DNA from: Acidobacteriota bacterium
Lineage (GTDB): Bacteria > Acidobacteriota > Terriglobia > Terriglobales > Acidobacteriaceae
Length of the DNA stretch: 64,000 bases
Direction: 5' to 3'
Assembly: GCA_021780315.1 (NCBI GenBank)
Contig: JAJXYY010000018.1
Coordinates: 1-64,000 of the forward strand
The position numbers and the translations under genes were made by a program. A model generated the notes under the pieces. The model was not told where the DNA came from. It did no database searches and worked only from the letters and a program-made list of their open reading frames with translations. This document shows, piece after piece, positions 45,751 through 54,635 of the stretch. Position 1 is the stretch's first letter. The number at the start of each line of letters is the position of its first letter.

Positions 45751-47853
45751 CTACCAGATTTTGACGCGGTCTTTGGGTGACAGGTAGAGCTTATCGGTGG
45801 GCTGGACTTTGAAATCGGTGTACCAAGCGTCGATGTTGCGGACAGTTGCGGCGCGAAATTGTCCGGGTGCGTGGGGATCGCCGAGGATCTGTTGACGAAG
45901 AGCAGCCTCACGAGTGACGCTGCCCCAGTTCTGCGCGAAGGCCAGAAAGAACTGCTGGTCGGGAGTGAATCCGCCAAGGGCAGGTTGCGTGGTGCCCTGG
46001 GTGGCGGCGTGGAAGCCGTCGAGCGCGGCGGCAATTCCTGCAACATCAGCGATATTTTCTCCAAGGGTTTGTTTGCCGTTGACGGCAAGGTCGGGGAAGG
46101 GTTTGTAGGTGTCGTACTGAGCTGCGAGTGCTGCGGTTACGGCGTCGAAGTGGGCGAGATCGTCCGGGGTCCACCAGTTGCGGACACGGCCCTGGGAGTC
46201 GAATGCGGCCCCTTCGGAGTCGAAGGTGTGGCTGATCTCATGGCCGATGACGGTACCAATTGCGCCGTAGTTGGCTGCTGCGGGTGCCTTGGGATCGAAG
46301 AATGGCGGTTGAAGAATTGCGGCTGGAAAGTTGAGACCGTTGTCTAGCGGCAGGTTGACGGCGTTGACGGTCTGGGGCTCCATGGTCCACTCCTTGCGGT
46401 CGACCGGGGTGCCGATGCGGCTGAGGCTGTCGTGATACTCGAACAGGCTGGCGCGCTGCATGTTGCCGAGCAGGTCGTCGGGTTTGATTTCGAGTGCGGC
46501 ATAGCTGCGCCAGTGGTCGGGATAACCGACGCCGACCTGGAGGGTGGCTAGTTTGGCGAGGGCTTCTTTTTTGGTCGTGGGAGCCATCCAGGTGAGGTTT
46601 TCGAGGCGGATCTTGAAAGCGGCAAGCAGGTTGGCTACGAGGGCCTGGGCCTGAGCTTTTGCCTCGGGGGAGAAGAAGCGCTGAGCATAGATCTGGCCAA
46701 CGGCGTCGCCAAGTGTGGTGGAGACGAAGGCATCGCCGCGGAAGTCACGGGGCCGCTGGGCAGGAGTTCCGGAGAGGGTTTTGCCGAAGAAGGCGAAGCG
46801 TTCCTCTGCGAGATCTTTGGAGGTACCGATCGCACTGGCTTCGATGAGGTGATATGCGAGCAGATCTTTCCAGGAGTCGAGGTCGCGGAAGATGACGATG
46901 CCCGCCTCTCCAATAACTGCAGAGGGCTGCCAGACGATGAAGGTGGGCTGCTTGCCGTTGGGATTGGTAAGGCCGGCGGCGAGGAAGAACTCAGTCCAAT
47001 CGAGGCCGGGGGCTTTGGTAGAGAAGTCGGCCATGGTCCAGGGATTATTTGCGGTGTGGATGTTTTCGCTGTCAGCTAAGGAGATGTGCTGGCGCGCAAT
47101 CGAAGTCTCCAGGTCAAGAACAAGGGCGGCGCGGGTGTCGGCGTCGGAGAAACCGGCCAGGCGGAACATGGCGGCGATGTGTGCCAGGTATTTGGTCCGA
47201 ATCTCGCGCATGTGGGGGCTATCGAGAAGGTAGTAGTCACGGCTGGGGAGTTGGAGGCCGCCCTGTAGGAGGTAGGGAGCGTAGTGGTCTGGGTCGTTGA
47301 AGCCGGGAGCGACCCAGAGTCCGAAGATATTAGCGGTGTGGAAGTTGGTGTTGTTGAGGGCATCAACGTCGGCGCGAAGAGACAGACCGAGAGCGTGGGC
47401 CAGATCGTGACGATCCTTGATGGCGGCTATGACGGCGAGTTGGGTGTGTAGCGTGGATAGACCGTGGGACTCGATGGCCGACTCGTCCATGTAGGAGCGG
47501 TAGAGGTCAGCTATCCTGCGTTGGTCGGAGCCTGCGGGTGCATTGGCCTTGGTGGCGTCGTCGATGATGCTGGCAACTTGTTTGAAGCTGTTATCGCTGA
47601 GGGAACTGAAGACTCCGATTGCGGCACGGTCTGCTGGAAGCGGGGTGTTCCGCGCGATGAAGCCGCCGTTGGCGAAGTGGTAGAAGTCGTCGCCTGGGCG
47701 GATGGCTGGATCCATGTTAGCCAACGAGATGCCCTGATGGGGCGCGTTGGCCGGGGGGACTGCCGGAGTCTGCGCCTGGGCGAGTGCCAAGGTAGTGGCG
47801 GCGAGAGAGAGCGCTAGGAGGCGGGCGGCAGACGATGGCAGGTAACTGATCAT
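45751..47853 (-). CDS. Secreted M13 family (neprilysin-like) metallopeptidase
   Basis: 700 aa. Signal peptide about 1-28 (LLALSLAATTLALAQAQ). The N-terminal M13 domain starts with DFYHFANGGFIARNTPLPAD. The zinc site is HEISH (about 536-540) and the third ligand lies in GENIADVAG (near 597). The gene ends TDKLYLSPKDRVKIW; the C-terminal Trp is the family rule. Cleaves peptides outside the cytoplasm. Convergent with the M14 peptidase gene; the two share a terminator. Confidence 0.93.
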   Translation of the reverse strand: MISYLPSSAARLLALSLAATTLALAQAQTPAVPPANAPHQGISLANMDPAIRPGDDFYHFANGGFIARNTPLPADRAAIGVFSSLSDNSFKQVASIIDDATKANAPAGSDQRRIADLYRSYMDESAIESHGLSTLHTQLAVIAAIKDRHDLAHALGLSLRADVDALNNTNFHTANIFGLWVAPGFNDPDHYAPYLLQGGLQLPSRDYYLLDSPHMREIRTKYLAHIAAMFRLAGFSDADTRAALVLDLETSIARQHISLADSENIHTANNPWTMADFSTKAPGLDWTEFFLAAGLTNPNGKQPTFIVWQPSAVIGEAGIVIFRDLDSWKDLLAYHLIEASAIGTSKDLAEERFAFFGKTLSGTPAQRPRDFRGDAFVSTTLGDAVGQIYAQRFFSPEAKAQAQALVANLLAAFKIRLENLTWMAPTTKKEALAKLATLQVGVGYPDHWRSYAALEIKPDDLLGNMQRASLFEYHDSLSRIGTPVDRKEWTMEPQTVNAVNLPLDNGLNFPAAILQPPFFDPKAPAAANYGAIGTVIGHEISHTFDSEGAAFDSQGRVRNWWTPDDLAHFDAVTAALAAQYDTYKPFPDLAVNGKQTLGENIADVAGIAAALDGFHAATQGTTQPALGGFTPDQQFFLAFAQNWGSVTREAALRQQILGDPHAPGQFRAATVRNIDAWYTDFKVQPTDKLYLSPKDRVKIW

Positions 47854-47910
47854 TACGGAAGCTCCGAGAATTCTGAAGATGAGGGTATGCGATTGACGCG
47901 AGGTTGTCGA

Positions 47911-48216
47911 TCAGGTGGTGGCGAAGGGGACTTCGAGCGATGGACTTTGGGGCGTAAAGAGGCGGGCTCCGTCGGGCGTCATGTGCATGTCGTCTTCTAA
48001 ACGCACGCCGAATTCAGCGGGGAGGTAGAGGCCGGGTTCGTTGGAGAAGCACATATTGGGTTCGAGTTGTTGGGCGTTGCCGCGGACAAGATAGAGCCAT
48101 TCGTGTCTATCCATGCCGATACCGTGGCCGACGCGATGGGTAAAGAACTGGTAGTCGGGGCTGACGCCTGCATCGGTAATGATCTTGCGTGTGGCTGCGT
48201 GCGGTCTGGCAGAGCA
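47911..48216 (-). pseudogene. Remnant of an M24 (Xaa-Pro) peptidase gene
   Basis: About 100 codons remain, from roughly ATRKIITDAGVSPDYQFF to the stop at 47911. HRVGHGIGMDRHEWLYLVRG carries the conserved His of the M24 fold, CFSNEPGLYLPAEFGVRLED holds the catalytic Glu pair, and FTPQSPSLEVPF is the family C-terminus. The N-terminal three quarters are missing; further upstream the frame runs over the fbp start and is not family sequence. A broken gene. Confidence 0.78.
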
Positions 48217-48400
48217 CACAGGGGCTGGCAGCGGCGGCTGAGCGTGATTCCAGTGATTGTAGCGAGGTGGGTGAGCGGTAATCGTACTGATCTCACGAAT
48301 TTCGCACAAAGGGTCTTGTTGGGGGATATTTGACGATGCTAGAGTTGGCATCTGTCCGGGTTGAAACGCTGACAAATCTGAGTGGCGAAGGGTTGTGACG

Positions 48401-49405
48401 ATGGCGATGATCACGACGGTGCAGCAGCATATTTTGCAACAGCAGCAGGCGGCACTGAAGGCTACAGGGCGCGAGGCCTCGGGGACATTCAGCTGGCTGC
48501 TGAGCGGCATTACGCTGGCGGCCAAGATGGTGGAGGCGCGGATTCGTTCGGCTGGGCTGAGCGACGTGTATGGCTCGTTTGGCGCGGAGAATGTGCAGGG
48601 CGAGCAGCAGCAGAAGCTGGATGTGTATGCGAACCAGGCTCTGCTGCATTGCCTGGGGCTGCGGGACAGCGTGGCGGCGCTGGTGAGCGAGGAAGATGAG
48701 CAGCCGGTGACGTTCAATCGGGATGCGGAGACGGGCAAGTACATTATTGTGTTCGATCCGTTGGATGGGTCGTCGAACATTGATGTGAATGTGAACGTGG
48801 GCACGATCTTCAGCGTGCTGCGGCGTATGCCGGCGGAGTTGGGGACGCTGGAAGAGTCGATTTTGCAGCCGGGATTTCGGCAGGTGGCGGCTGGGTATGT
48901 TGTCTATGGGCCTTCGACGGTGCTGGTGTACACGACGGGCAATGGGGTACATGGATTTACGCTGGACCCGACGATCGGTGCGTTTGTGTTGAGTAACGAG
49001 CAGATGATGATGCCGGAGCAGGGCAGCTACTATAGCGTGAACGAGGCCAATGCGGCGGGCTGGCCGGAGGAGTACCGGGCGTATGTCGACGGGCTGCGGA
49101 GGGGTGACCTGGGGAAGGATTACAGCTCACGGTATATCGGGAGCCTGGTGGCGGACTTTCATCGGACGCTGTTGAAGGGCGGGGTGTTTCTGTATCCTCC
49201 GACGACCAAGCAGCCGAAGGGGAAGCTGCGGTTGTTGTATGAGGCCAATCCGCTGGCGATGATTGCGGAGCAGGCTGGCGGGATGGCGACGAATGGGGTG
49301 GGGCGGATTCTGGATATCAAGCCGGAAGGGATTCATCAGCGAACGCCGTTCTGCGTGGGCAGCGTGCGCGAGATGGAAGCACTGGTGAAGGCGGTGGCAC
49401 GATGA
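48401..49405 (+). CDS. fbp: Class I fructose-1,6-bisphosphatase
   Basis: 334 aa. Hydrolyses fructose 1,6-bisphosphate in gluconeogenesis. Active site FDPLDGSSNID (118-128) binds the metals and phosphate; SEEDE (96-100) and YIGSLVADFHRTLLKGGVFL match the family. Complete length. ATG 48401 is preferred over GTG 48395 because GAAGGG lies 8 bases before it. Overlaps the next small gene by 4 bases. Confidence 0.94.
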   Translation: MAMITTVQQHILQQQQAALKATGREASGTFSWLLSGITLAAKMVEARIRSAGLSDVYGSFGAENVQGEQQQKLDVYANQALLHCLGLRDSVAALVSEEDEQPVTFNRDAETGKYIIVFDPLDGSSNIDVNVNVGTIFSVLRRMPAELGTLEESILQPGFRQVAAGYVVYGPSTVLVYTTGNGVHGFTLDPTIGAFVLSNEQMMMPEQGSYYSVNEANAAGWPEEYRAYVDGLRRGDLGKDYSSRYIGSLVADFHRTLLKGGVFLYPPTTKQPKGKLRLLYEANPLAMIAEQAGGMATNGVGRILDIKPEGIHQRTPFCVGSVREMEALVKAVAR

Positions 49406-49698
49406 AGCAGTTTGAAGGCGTGGTGATGGATATCCGGTTGGAGTCGCGGGTACAGGCGACGGCGCGGTGGCAGATATTGCTGGACCGGACGGAGTTTGGC
49501 CGCGGCGCTGAGACCGGGGCGCTGGAGGCGGTGGCGCGCAGTGGTGCGCGGTTGACGGTTCCGGTGCTGGGGGTGGAGGTCGATGCTACGGGCGAAGTGT
49601 GGCATGTGGTGGAGAAGCCGCTGACGGAGGGAACGGTGGTGACTGGGTGTGTGGGCACTGATGCTGGACCTGATGCTGCGAGCGGCGCGAAGGGTTGA
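49402..49698 (+). CDS. Small conserved-type protein of unknown function, coupled to fbp
   Basis: 98 aa. The ATG overlaps the fbp stop (ATGA), which supports translation. The sequence contains [20 protein letters not shown] and [20 protein letters not shown], which looks like a small soluble alpha/beta protein. No family recognised, no signal or membrane segment. Any tie to sugar metabolism is only by position. Confidence 0.55.
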   Translation: MKQFEGVVMDIRLESRVQATARWQILLDRTEFGRGAETGALEAVARSGARLTVPVLGVEVDATGEVWHVVEKPLTEGTVVTGCVGTDAGPDAASGAKG

Positions 49699-49783
49699 GC
49701 GAAGTGCTGGCTGCTGGTACACTCGAAGAGTTGATTGACATGGCGTTCGCCTGTAGTTCGGGTGCGTTGGCTGTGTCTGGTGG

Positions 49784-49859
49784 GGGGCTGTAGCTCAGCT
49801 GGGAGAGCGCCTCGTTCGCAACGAGGAGGTCAGCGGTTCGATCCCGCTCAGCTCCACCA
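49784..49859 (+). tRNA. tRNA-Ala(CGC)
   Basis: 76 bases including an encoded CCA. Acceptor arms GGGGCTG and CAGCTCC pair (one G-T), D-arm GCTCAGCTGGGAGAGC, anticodon arm CCTCG-TTCGCAA-CGAGG with anticodon CGC (Ala), T-arm with GGTTCGATCC. Intact, with no sign of integration next to it. Confidence 0.97.
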
Positions 49860-49982
49860 AAGAATCAACTCTCCTACATTATTTCCCTGAGAACACAAGG
49901 CGAACGCAACGTGCTGAGAAGCATTTGCTGCTGCGTTGCCGACCATCCGTGCTGGTGGCGGAGGTCTTTGGTGCGGGTTGCG

Positions 49983-51482
49983 TTAGCGGGAGGCGACGAG
50001 GTCTACGGCGTGGCGTAGCCAGTGGAGCAGCAGGTTGGGGGTGCAGCCCAGCAGTACGAGGCTGGCTGCGATGAGGCCAAAGACGAGATTGTGCACGAAG
50101 GGAGTGCGGATGGGGGCTGCGTCTGCGGGTGGGTCGGTGACGTAGATGGCTTTGAGGACGCGGAGGTAGTAGAAGAGGGAGACTGCGCTCATGGCGACGG
50201 CGAGGACGACCAGCCAGATGAGGCCGAGGGTGGGTGCCGGGGTGGAGAGGGCTGCGGAGAAGAGATAGAACTTGCCGAAGAAGCCTGCGAGTGGTGGGAT
50301 TCCGGCGAGGGATAGCAGGAAGATGAACATGCAGAATGAGGCGATGGGGGCGCGGCGGCTGAGTCCGGCGAAGTGGGCGAGGGTGTCTCCGCCGGTGTTG
50401 GCTTCGACGAGTGCGACGACGCCGAATGCACCCAGGACGGTGACGGCGTAGGTGATGGCGTAGTAGAGCAGGGCTGGGAGGGACTGTTCCGAGTGGGCGA
50501 GGATGCCGATCAGCATGTATCCGGCGTGGGCCATGGCGGAGTAGGCGAGCAGGCGGCGGACGCTGGTCTGGCGAATGGCGACGAGGTTACCGAGCACCAT
50601 GGAGAGCACGGCGACGATGGCGAGGACGGGGACCCAGCCGGGGGCGTAGGTGTGCCAGGTTGCGCCACCCTCGGCACCGGCGAGACCGATGACCATGACC
50701 TGGTAGAGGACGTAAAAGGCTGCGACCTTGGAGCCGGATGCGATGAAGGCTGCGCTGGGTGCGGGCGCTCCCTGATAGACGTCGGGTGCCCAGAAGTGGA
50801 AGGGGACTGCGGCGACTTTGAAGCCGAGCCCGACGATGACCATAACGATGGCGACGATCAGCAGTGGGTCCAGAGATGATCCGTGGATGGTGCTGGCAAT
50901 GTGCGTGAGGTTGGTCGAGTTGGAGAAGCCGTAGAGGAGGCTGAAGCCGAAGAGCAGGAAGGCTGCGGAGGTACCGCCGAAGAGGAAGTACTTCAATGCG
51001 GCCTCTGCGGACTGGCCACTGCTCTTGTTGAAGGCAGTGAGGATGTAGAGCGAGAGGCTGAGCATCTCCAGCGCGAGGAAGATGAGCAGAAGATTTTGCG
51101 TGCTGACAAGAAACATCATGCTGACGGTGGCCAGCAGGATGAGGGCGAGGTATTCGCTGACGTGTTGGGTAAAGGAGGAGGAGACGAAGAGCAGAACGGT
51201 CAGCATGGTGAGCAGGAGCAAGACGATTTGGATCTGCTGGACGAGTGGATTAAGGACGATCATGCCATCGAGCAGATTGGCCTGGAGGGGCGTGTGCAAC
51301 GTGCGGGCGATGGTAAGGGTGCAGCCGATGAGCGAGAGCACGACACCTGACTTGATACGGACAGGGGTGTCGGCGGCGCGCAGGAAGAAGGCGTCGGCGG
51401 CGAGAACGGCCAGCGCGGTGAGGACCAGGATGATCTGCGGTACGAGCAGCGAGAACAGCTCTGCGTAGGGAAAGGGGGTCAT
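49983..51482 (-). CDS. nuoN: NADH-quinone oxidoreductase subunit N
   Basis: 499 aa; antiporter-like proton channel subunit of complex I, about 14 membrane helices. Conserved HTYAPGWVPVLAI, YSAMAHAGYMLIG and APSAAFIASGSKVAAFY place the key Lys/His residues. ATG 51482 is chosen (AAGGA 9 bases upstream; overlap ATGA with the second nuoM); a longer frame starts at 51500. Last gene of the operon. Confidence 0.93.
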   Translation of the reverse strand: MTPFPYAELFSLLVPQIILVLTALAVLAADAFFLRAADTPVRIKSGVVLSLIGCTLTIARTLHTPLQANLLDGMIVLNPLVQQIQIVLLLLTMLTVLLFVSSSFTQHVSEYLALILLATVSMMFLVSTQNLLLIFLALEMLSLSLYILTAFNKSSGQSAEAALKYFLFGGTSAAFLLFGFSLLYGFSNSTNLTHIASTIHGSSLDPLLIVAIVMVIVGLGFKVAAVPFHFWAPDVYQGAPAPSAAFIASGSKVAAFYVLYQVMVIGLAGAEGGATWHTYAPGWVPVLAIVAVLSMVLGNLVAIRQTSVRRLLAYSAMAHAGYMLIGILAHSEQSLPALLYYAITYAVTVLGAFGVVALVEANTGGDTLAHFAGLSRRAPIASFCMFIFLLSLAGIPPLAGFFGKFYLFSAALSTPAPTLGLIWLVVLAVAMSAVSLFYYLRVLKAIYVTDPPADAAPIRTPFVHNLVFGLIAASLVLLGCTPNLLLHWLRHAVDLVASR

Positions 51483-52990
51483 TGTTGGGATCCTTTCCAC
51501 AAGCCGTCAAACAGGGGTGAGTGCAAGGCGGGAACGATGATGCGTAAGAGCAGTTGCGGATAGAGTCCGATGAGGACGCTGGTGGCGACGAGCAGGGTGG
51601 TGCCGATGCGTTCGGGCATAGTGATGGGAGGCAGGGGGGCGACGTTTGCGGGCTGGTTGGTGGCGGGTTCGCCGAAGAAGACGACCTGCATGACGCGCCA
51701 GGTGTAGGCGATGCCGATGACGATTCCGAGACCGGCGAGCAGGGTGAACCGCGGGTAGGCGTGCCAGGTGCCGATGAGCACCTGGAGTTCTGCGACGAAG
51801 CCGCTGAAACCCGGCAGGCCGATGGAGGCCATGGATGCGATGACGAAGGTGGCGGCGGCGAAGGGAAGAACTTTGCTGAGTTGCATGGTTTGCAACTGGG
51901 CTAGTTCGCGGGTGTGGGTGCGGTCGTAGACCATGCGTCCGACGACGGCGAAGAGGAGTCCGGCGAGTATGCCGTGGGAGAACATCTGCAGGACGGCTCC
52001 GTCGATACCGATTTGCTGAAGGGTCATGAGTCCGAGCAGGACGAAGCCCATGTGACTGACGCTGGAGTATCCGATGACGAACTTGAAGTCTTTCTGGACG
52101 AGTGCGACGAGTGCGCCGTAGACGATGCCGATGACTGCCATTAGGGCGAATACGTCGCGCCAGGAGCCGAAGCCGAGGAGGTGGAATCCCCAGGCGTCGA
52201 GGCCGCGGGGGAAGAGGGCCATGGCGACGCGGAGACAGCCGTAGGCGCCGAGCTTCATCACGACTCCGGCGAGCAGCATGGAGGCTGCGGTGGGTGCGGC
52301 GACGTGGCCAGTTGGAGCCCAGGTGTGGAAGGGCCACATGCCAGCCAGGATGGCAAAGCCGACGAAGACCAGTGGGAAGACCCACATTTGAAAGTGGACG
52401 GTGAAGGGGAATTGGGCCAACTGCGACAGGTCCATGGTGCGGGCACCAGAGGCGACGTAGGCGGCGATGAGTCCGATGAGGACCATGGCACTGCCGATGA
52501 AGGAGTAGAGCGCAAGCTTCATGGCGGCGTATTCGCGGCGGGTGGAACCCCAGATGGCGATGAGGAAGTACTTGGGGATGATGGCGATCTCGTAGAAGAT
52601 GAAGAGCAGCAGCAGGTCGAAGCTGAGGAAGACGCCGTAGACTCCGCCGATGAGGGCGAGGTAGAAGGCGAAGAACTCGGAGACGCGATGGGTGATGTTC
52701 CAGGAGAAGAGGACACCTGCGATAGCGACGATGCCGGTGAGCAGGAGCAGGGTGAGGCTGATGCCGTCGGCGGCGAGATGGTATTCGAGACCGAGGGAGG
52801 CGACCCAGGGGACACGGGTGATGGTTTGGAGTTCGCCGGAGCGATGCTGCCAAAACGCCGCGAGGGTGACGGCGAAGGCAGCGATGGCCGACAGCAGTGC
52901 GACGCTGCGGGCGGTACGCACCATGCGGTTGGGCAGGAGCAGCAGCACGAACACGGCGCAGAACGAGATGTAGATAGTCCAAGCGAGCAT
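51479..52990 (-). CDS. nuoM: NADH-quinone oxidoreductase subunit M, second copy
   Basis: 503 aa; antiporter-like subunit. IFYEIAIIPKYFLIAIWGS carries the conserved Glu of helix 5, FHTWAPTGHVAAPTAASML the conserved part of the helix 7-8 region, and YSSVSHMGFVLLGLMTL the family signature. It differs clearly from the first nuoM copy, so it is an old duplicate and not a recent one. ATG 52990 gives a start in the first helix; the open frame upstream overlaps nothing useful. Overlaps nuoN by 4 bases. Confidence 0.92.
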   Translation of the reverse strand: MLAWTIYISFCAVFVLLLLPNRMVRTARSVALLSAIAAFAVTLAAFWQHRSGELQTITRVPWVASLGLEYHLAADGISLTLLLLTGIVAIAGVLFSWNITHRVSEFFAFYLALIGGVYGVFLSFDLLLLFIFYEIAIIPKYFLIAIWGSTRREYAAMKLALYSFIGSAMVLIGLIAAYVASGARTMDLSQLAQFPFTVHFQMWVFPLVFVGFAILAGMWPFHTWAPTGHVAAPTAASMLLAGVVMKLGAYGCLRVAMALFPRGLDAWGFHLLGFGSWRDVFALMAVIGIVYGALVALVQKDFKFVIGYSSVSHMGFVLLGLMTLQQIGIDGAVLQMFSHGILAGLLFAVVGRMVYDRTHTRELAQLQTMQLSKVLPFAAATFVIASMASIGLPGFSGFVAELQVLIGTWHAYPRFTLLAGLGIVIGIAYTWRVMQVVFFGEPATNQPANVAPLPPITMPERIGTTLLVATSVLIGLYPQLLLRIIVPALHSPLFDGLWKGSQQ

Positions 52991-53084
52991 AGTTAGACGG
53001 CCATAGCGCCGATGGCGTATCGACCGAGGTCGAGTGGGCATCGCACGATTGTGAATCTGCTGAGATTGGTATCCATGAGGTCGA

Positions 53085-54635
53085 TTACCTGAGTTGCTGC
53101 ACGAGGTGCAGGACGGTGCTGTTGATGACGCCAAGAACAAGCTGAGGGTAGATGCCGAGTGCGACCATCAGGGCGAGAGGGGGAAAGAGGGAGAGGCGCT
53201 CGGCCGTGGTGAGGTCGGGCATGTGGGCGAAGCTGGGGTTGAGTGGGCCAGCGAAGACGCGTTGGATGAGACCCAACAGGAAGATTGCGGTGAGCAGGAG
53301 GCCGAGGGTGGAGAGCGAAGCGGCCCAGCCTGCAAGCGGGAAGACGCCTTTGAAGATGAGGAACTCTCCGATGAAGCCGTTGAGGCCGGGCAGGCCGAGC
53401 GAGGAGAATAGGGCCATCCCCATCAGGCCGGCGAAGACGGTAGCAACCTTGCGGAGGCCTCCGAAGTCATTGAGGCCGCGAAGGCCGCCGCTACGTTTCT
53501 CCAGCAGGGCGACGAACCAGAAAAGGGTTGCGGCGGTCAGGCCGTGGTTGAACATCTGTAGGAAGACTCCGCTGAGCGCGGCGGCCTTCTCGGAGAGCAT
53601 GGCTGGATCGTCTCCGGTGAATTTGAGGATGGAAAAGATGCCGAGCAGGCAGTAGCCGAGGTGATTGATGGAGGAGTAGGCGAAGATGCGCTTGAGGTCT
53701 TTCTGGACCAGGGCGGCGTAGGCGGAGAGGACGATGGTGGCGACGGCGAGCCAGAGCAGGGGAGTTCGCATGGAACGCATCTGCAGATAGAAGATGGGGA
53801 GCAGGATGCGGATGAGGCCGTATAGGCCCATCTTGGACATGGTGCCGGTGAGCAGCATGGTGGTGCCGGTGGGTGCTTCGGCGTAGGTGGCGGGTAGCCA
53901 GGTATGGAAGGGGACGATGGGCACTTTGACGGCGAAGCCCAACAGAGCACCGAGGCAGATAAGCAGGGCGAAGCGGTCTGCGGTTGCGGCAGTGCCGTGG
54001 GGTGCAGTCGCGAGCGATTGGAGCAGGTGGCCGCTGCGGGCCAGTTCGCCAAGGGTGATGAAGTCGAAGATGCCGGTGTAGAGGAACAGGGCAAGGAAGG
54101 AGAGCAGGAGGGTGACGCTGCCGACCATGGTGTAGAGGAAGAACTGGGTGGCGGCGGTGGCGCGCTGCGAGCCTCCCCAGAGACGGATGAGGAAGAACGC
54201 CGGGATCAGGCTTAGCTCCCAGAAGAGAAACCAGTGGAAGAAATTGAGTGCAGTGAAGGTGCCGATGAGGCCAGCTTCGAGCAGGAGGATGAGCGCGAAG
54301 TAGAGGGACGGCTTCTCTTGTATGTTCCATGAGGCCGCCATGGACATGGGGACGACGAGGGTGGAGAGCAGCAGCATCAACAGGCTGAGGCCGTCGGCGC
54401 CGACGTGGTACTGCACTCCGAGGACGGGAATCCATGCGTGGATTTCTTCCAACTGCAGTGTTCCGGATGCAGGGTTGAAGCGATGCCACAGCAGCAGCGT
54501 GAAGATCAGGGCGAGGAAGGCGAAGGCCAGTGCGATACCGCGAGCGAGTTTTCTGTTGGAGCCAAGGGCGAGTACGGCCAGCGCACCGACCAGTGGCACT
54601 ACGGTGAGCGAAGAGATGGAGGGGGTCAAGTTCAT
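53085..54635 (-). CDS. nuoM: NADH-quinone oxidoreductase subunit M, first copy
   Basis: 516 aa. Antiporter-like subunit with FLFWELSLIPAFFLIRLWGG (conserved helix 5 Glu), VPFHTWLPATYAEAPTGTT, and YSSINHLGYCLLGIFSI. ATG 54635 overlaps the nuoL stop by 4 bases (ATGA). A larger open frame to 55487 is an overlap with nuoL, not part of this protein. A 94-base gap separates it from the second nuoM. Confidence 0.93.
   Translation of the reverse strand: MNLTPSISSLTVVPLVGALAVLALGSNRKLARGIALAFAFLALIFTLLLWHRFNPASGTLQLEEIHAWIPVLGVQYHVGADGLSLLMLLLSTLVVPMSMAASWNIQEKPSLYFALILLLEAGLIGTFTALNFFHWFLFWELSLIPAFFLIRLWGGSQRATAATQFFLYTMVGSVTLLLSFLALFLYTGIFDFITLGELARSGHLLQSLATAPHGTAATADRFALLICLGALLGFAVKVPIVPFHTWLPATYAEAPTGTTMLLTGTMSKMGLYGLIRILLPIFYLQMRSMRTPLLWLAVATIVLSAYAALVQKDLKRIFAYSSINHLGYCLLGIFSILKFTGDDPAMLSEKAAALSGVFLQMFNHGLTAATLFWFVALLEKRSGGLRGLNDFGGLRKVATVFAGLMGMALFSSLGLPGLNGFIGEFLIFKGVFPLAGWAASLSTLGLLLTAIFLLGLIQRVFAGPLNPSFAHMPDLTTAERLSLFPPLALMVALGIYPQLVLGVINSTVLHLVQQLR

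Noticed and set aside
47911..48804. 297-codon minus-strand frame over the fbp start
   Set aside because: Only the last 100 codons resemble a protein family (M24 peptidase); the rest is antisense of fbp.
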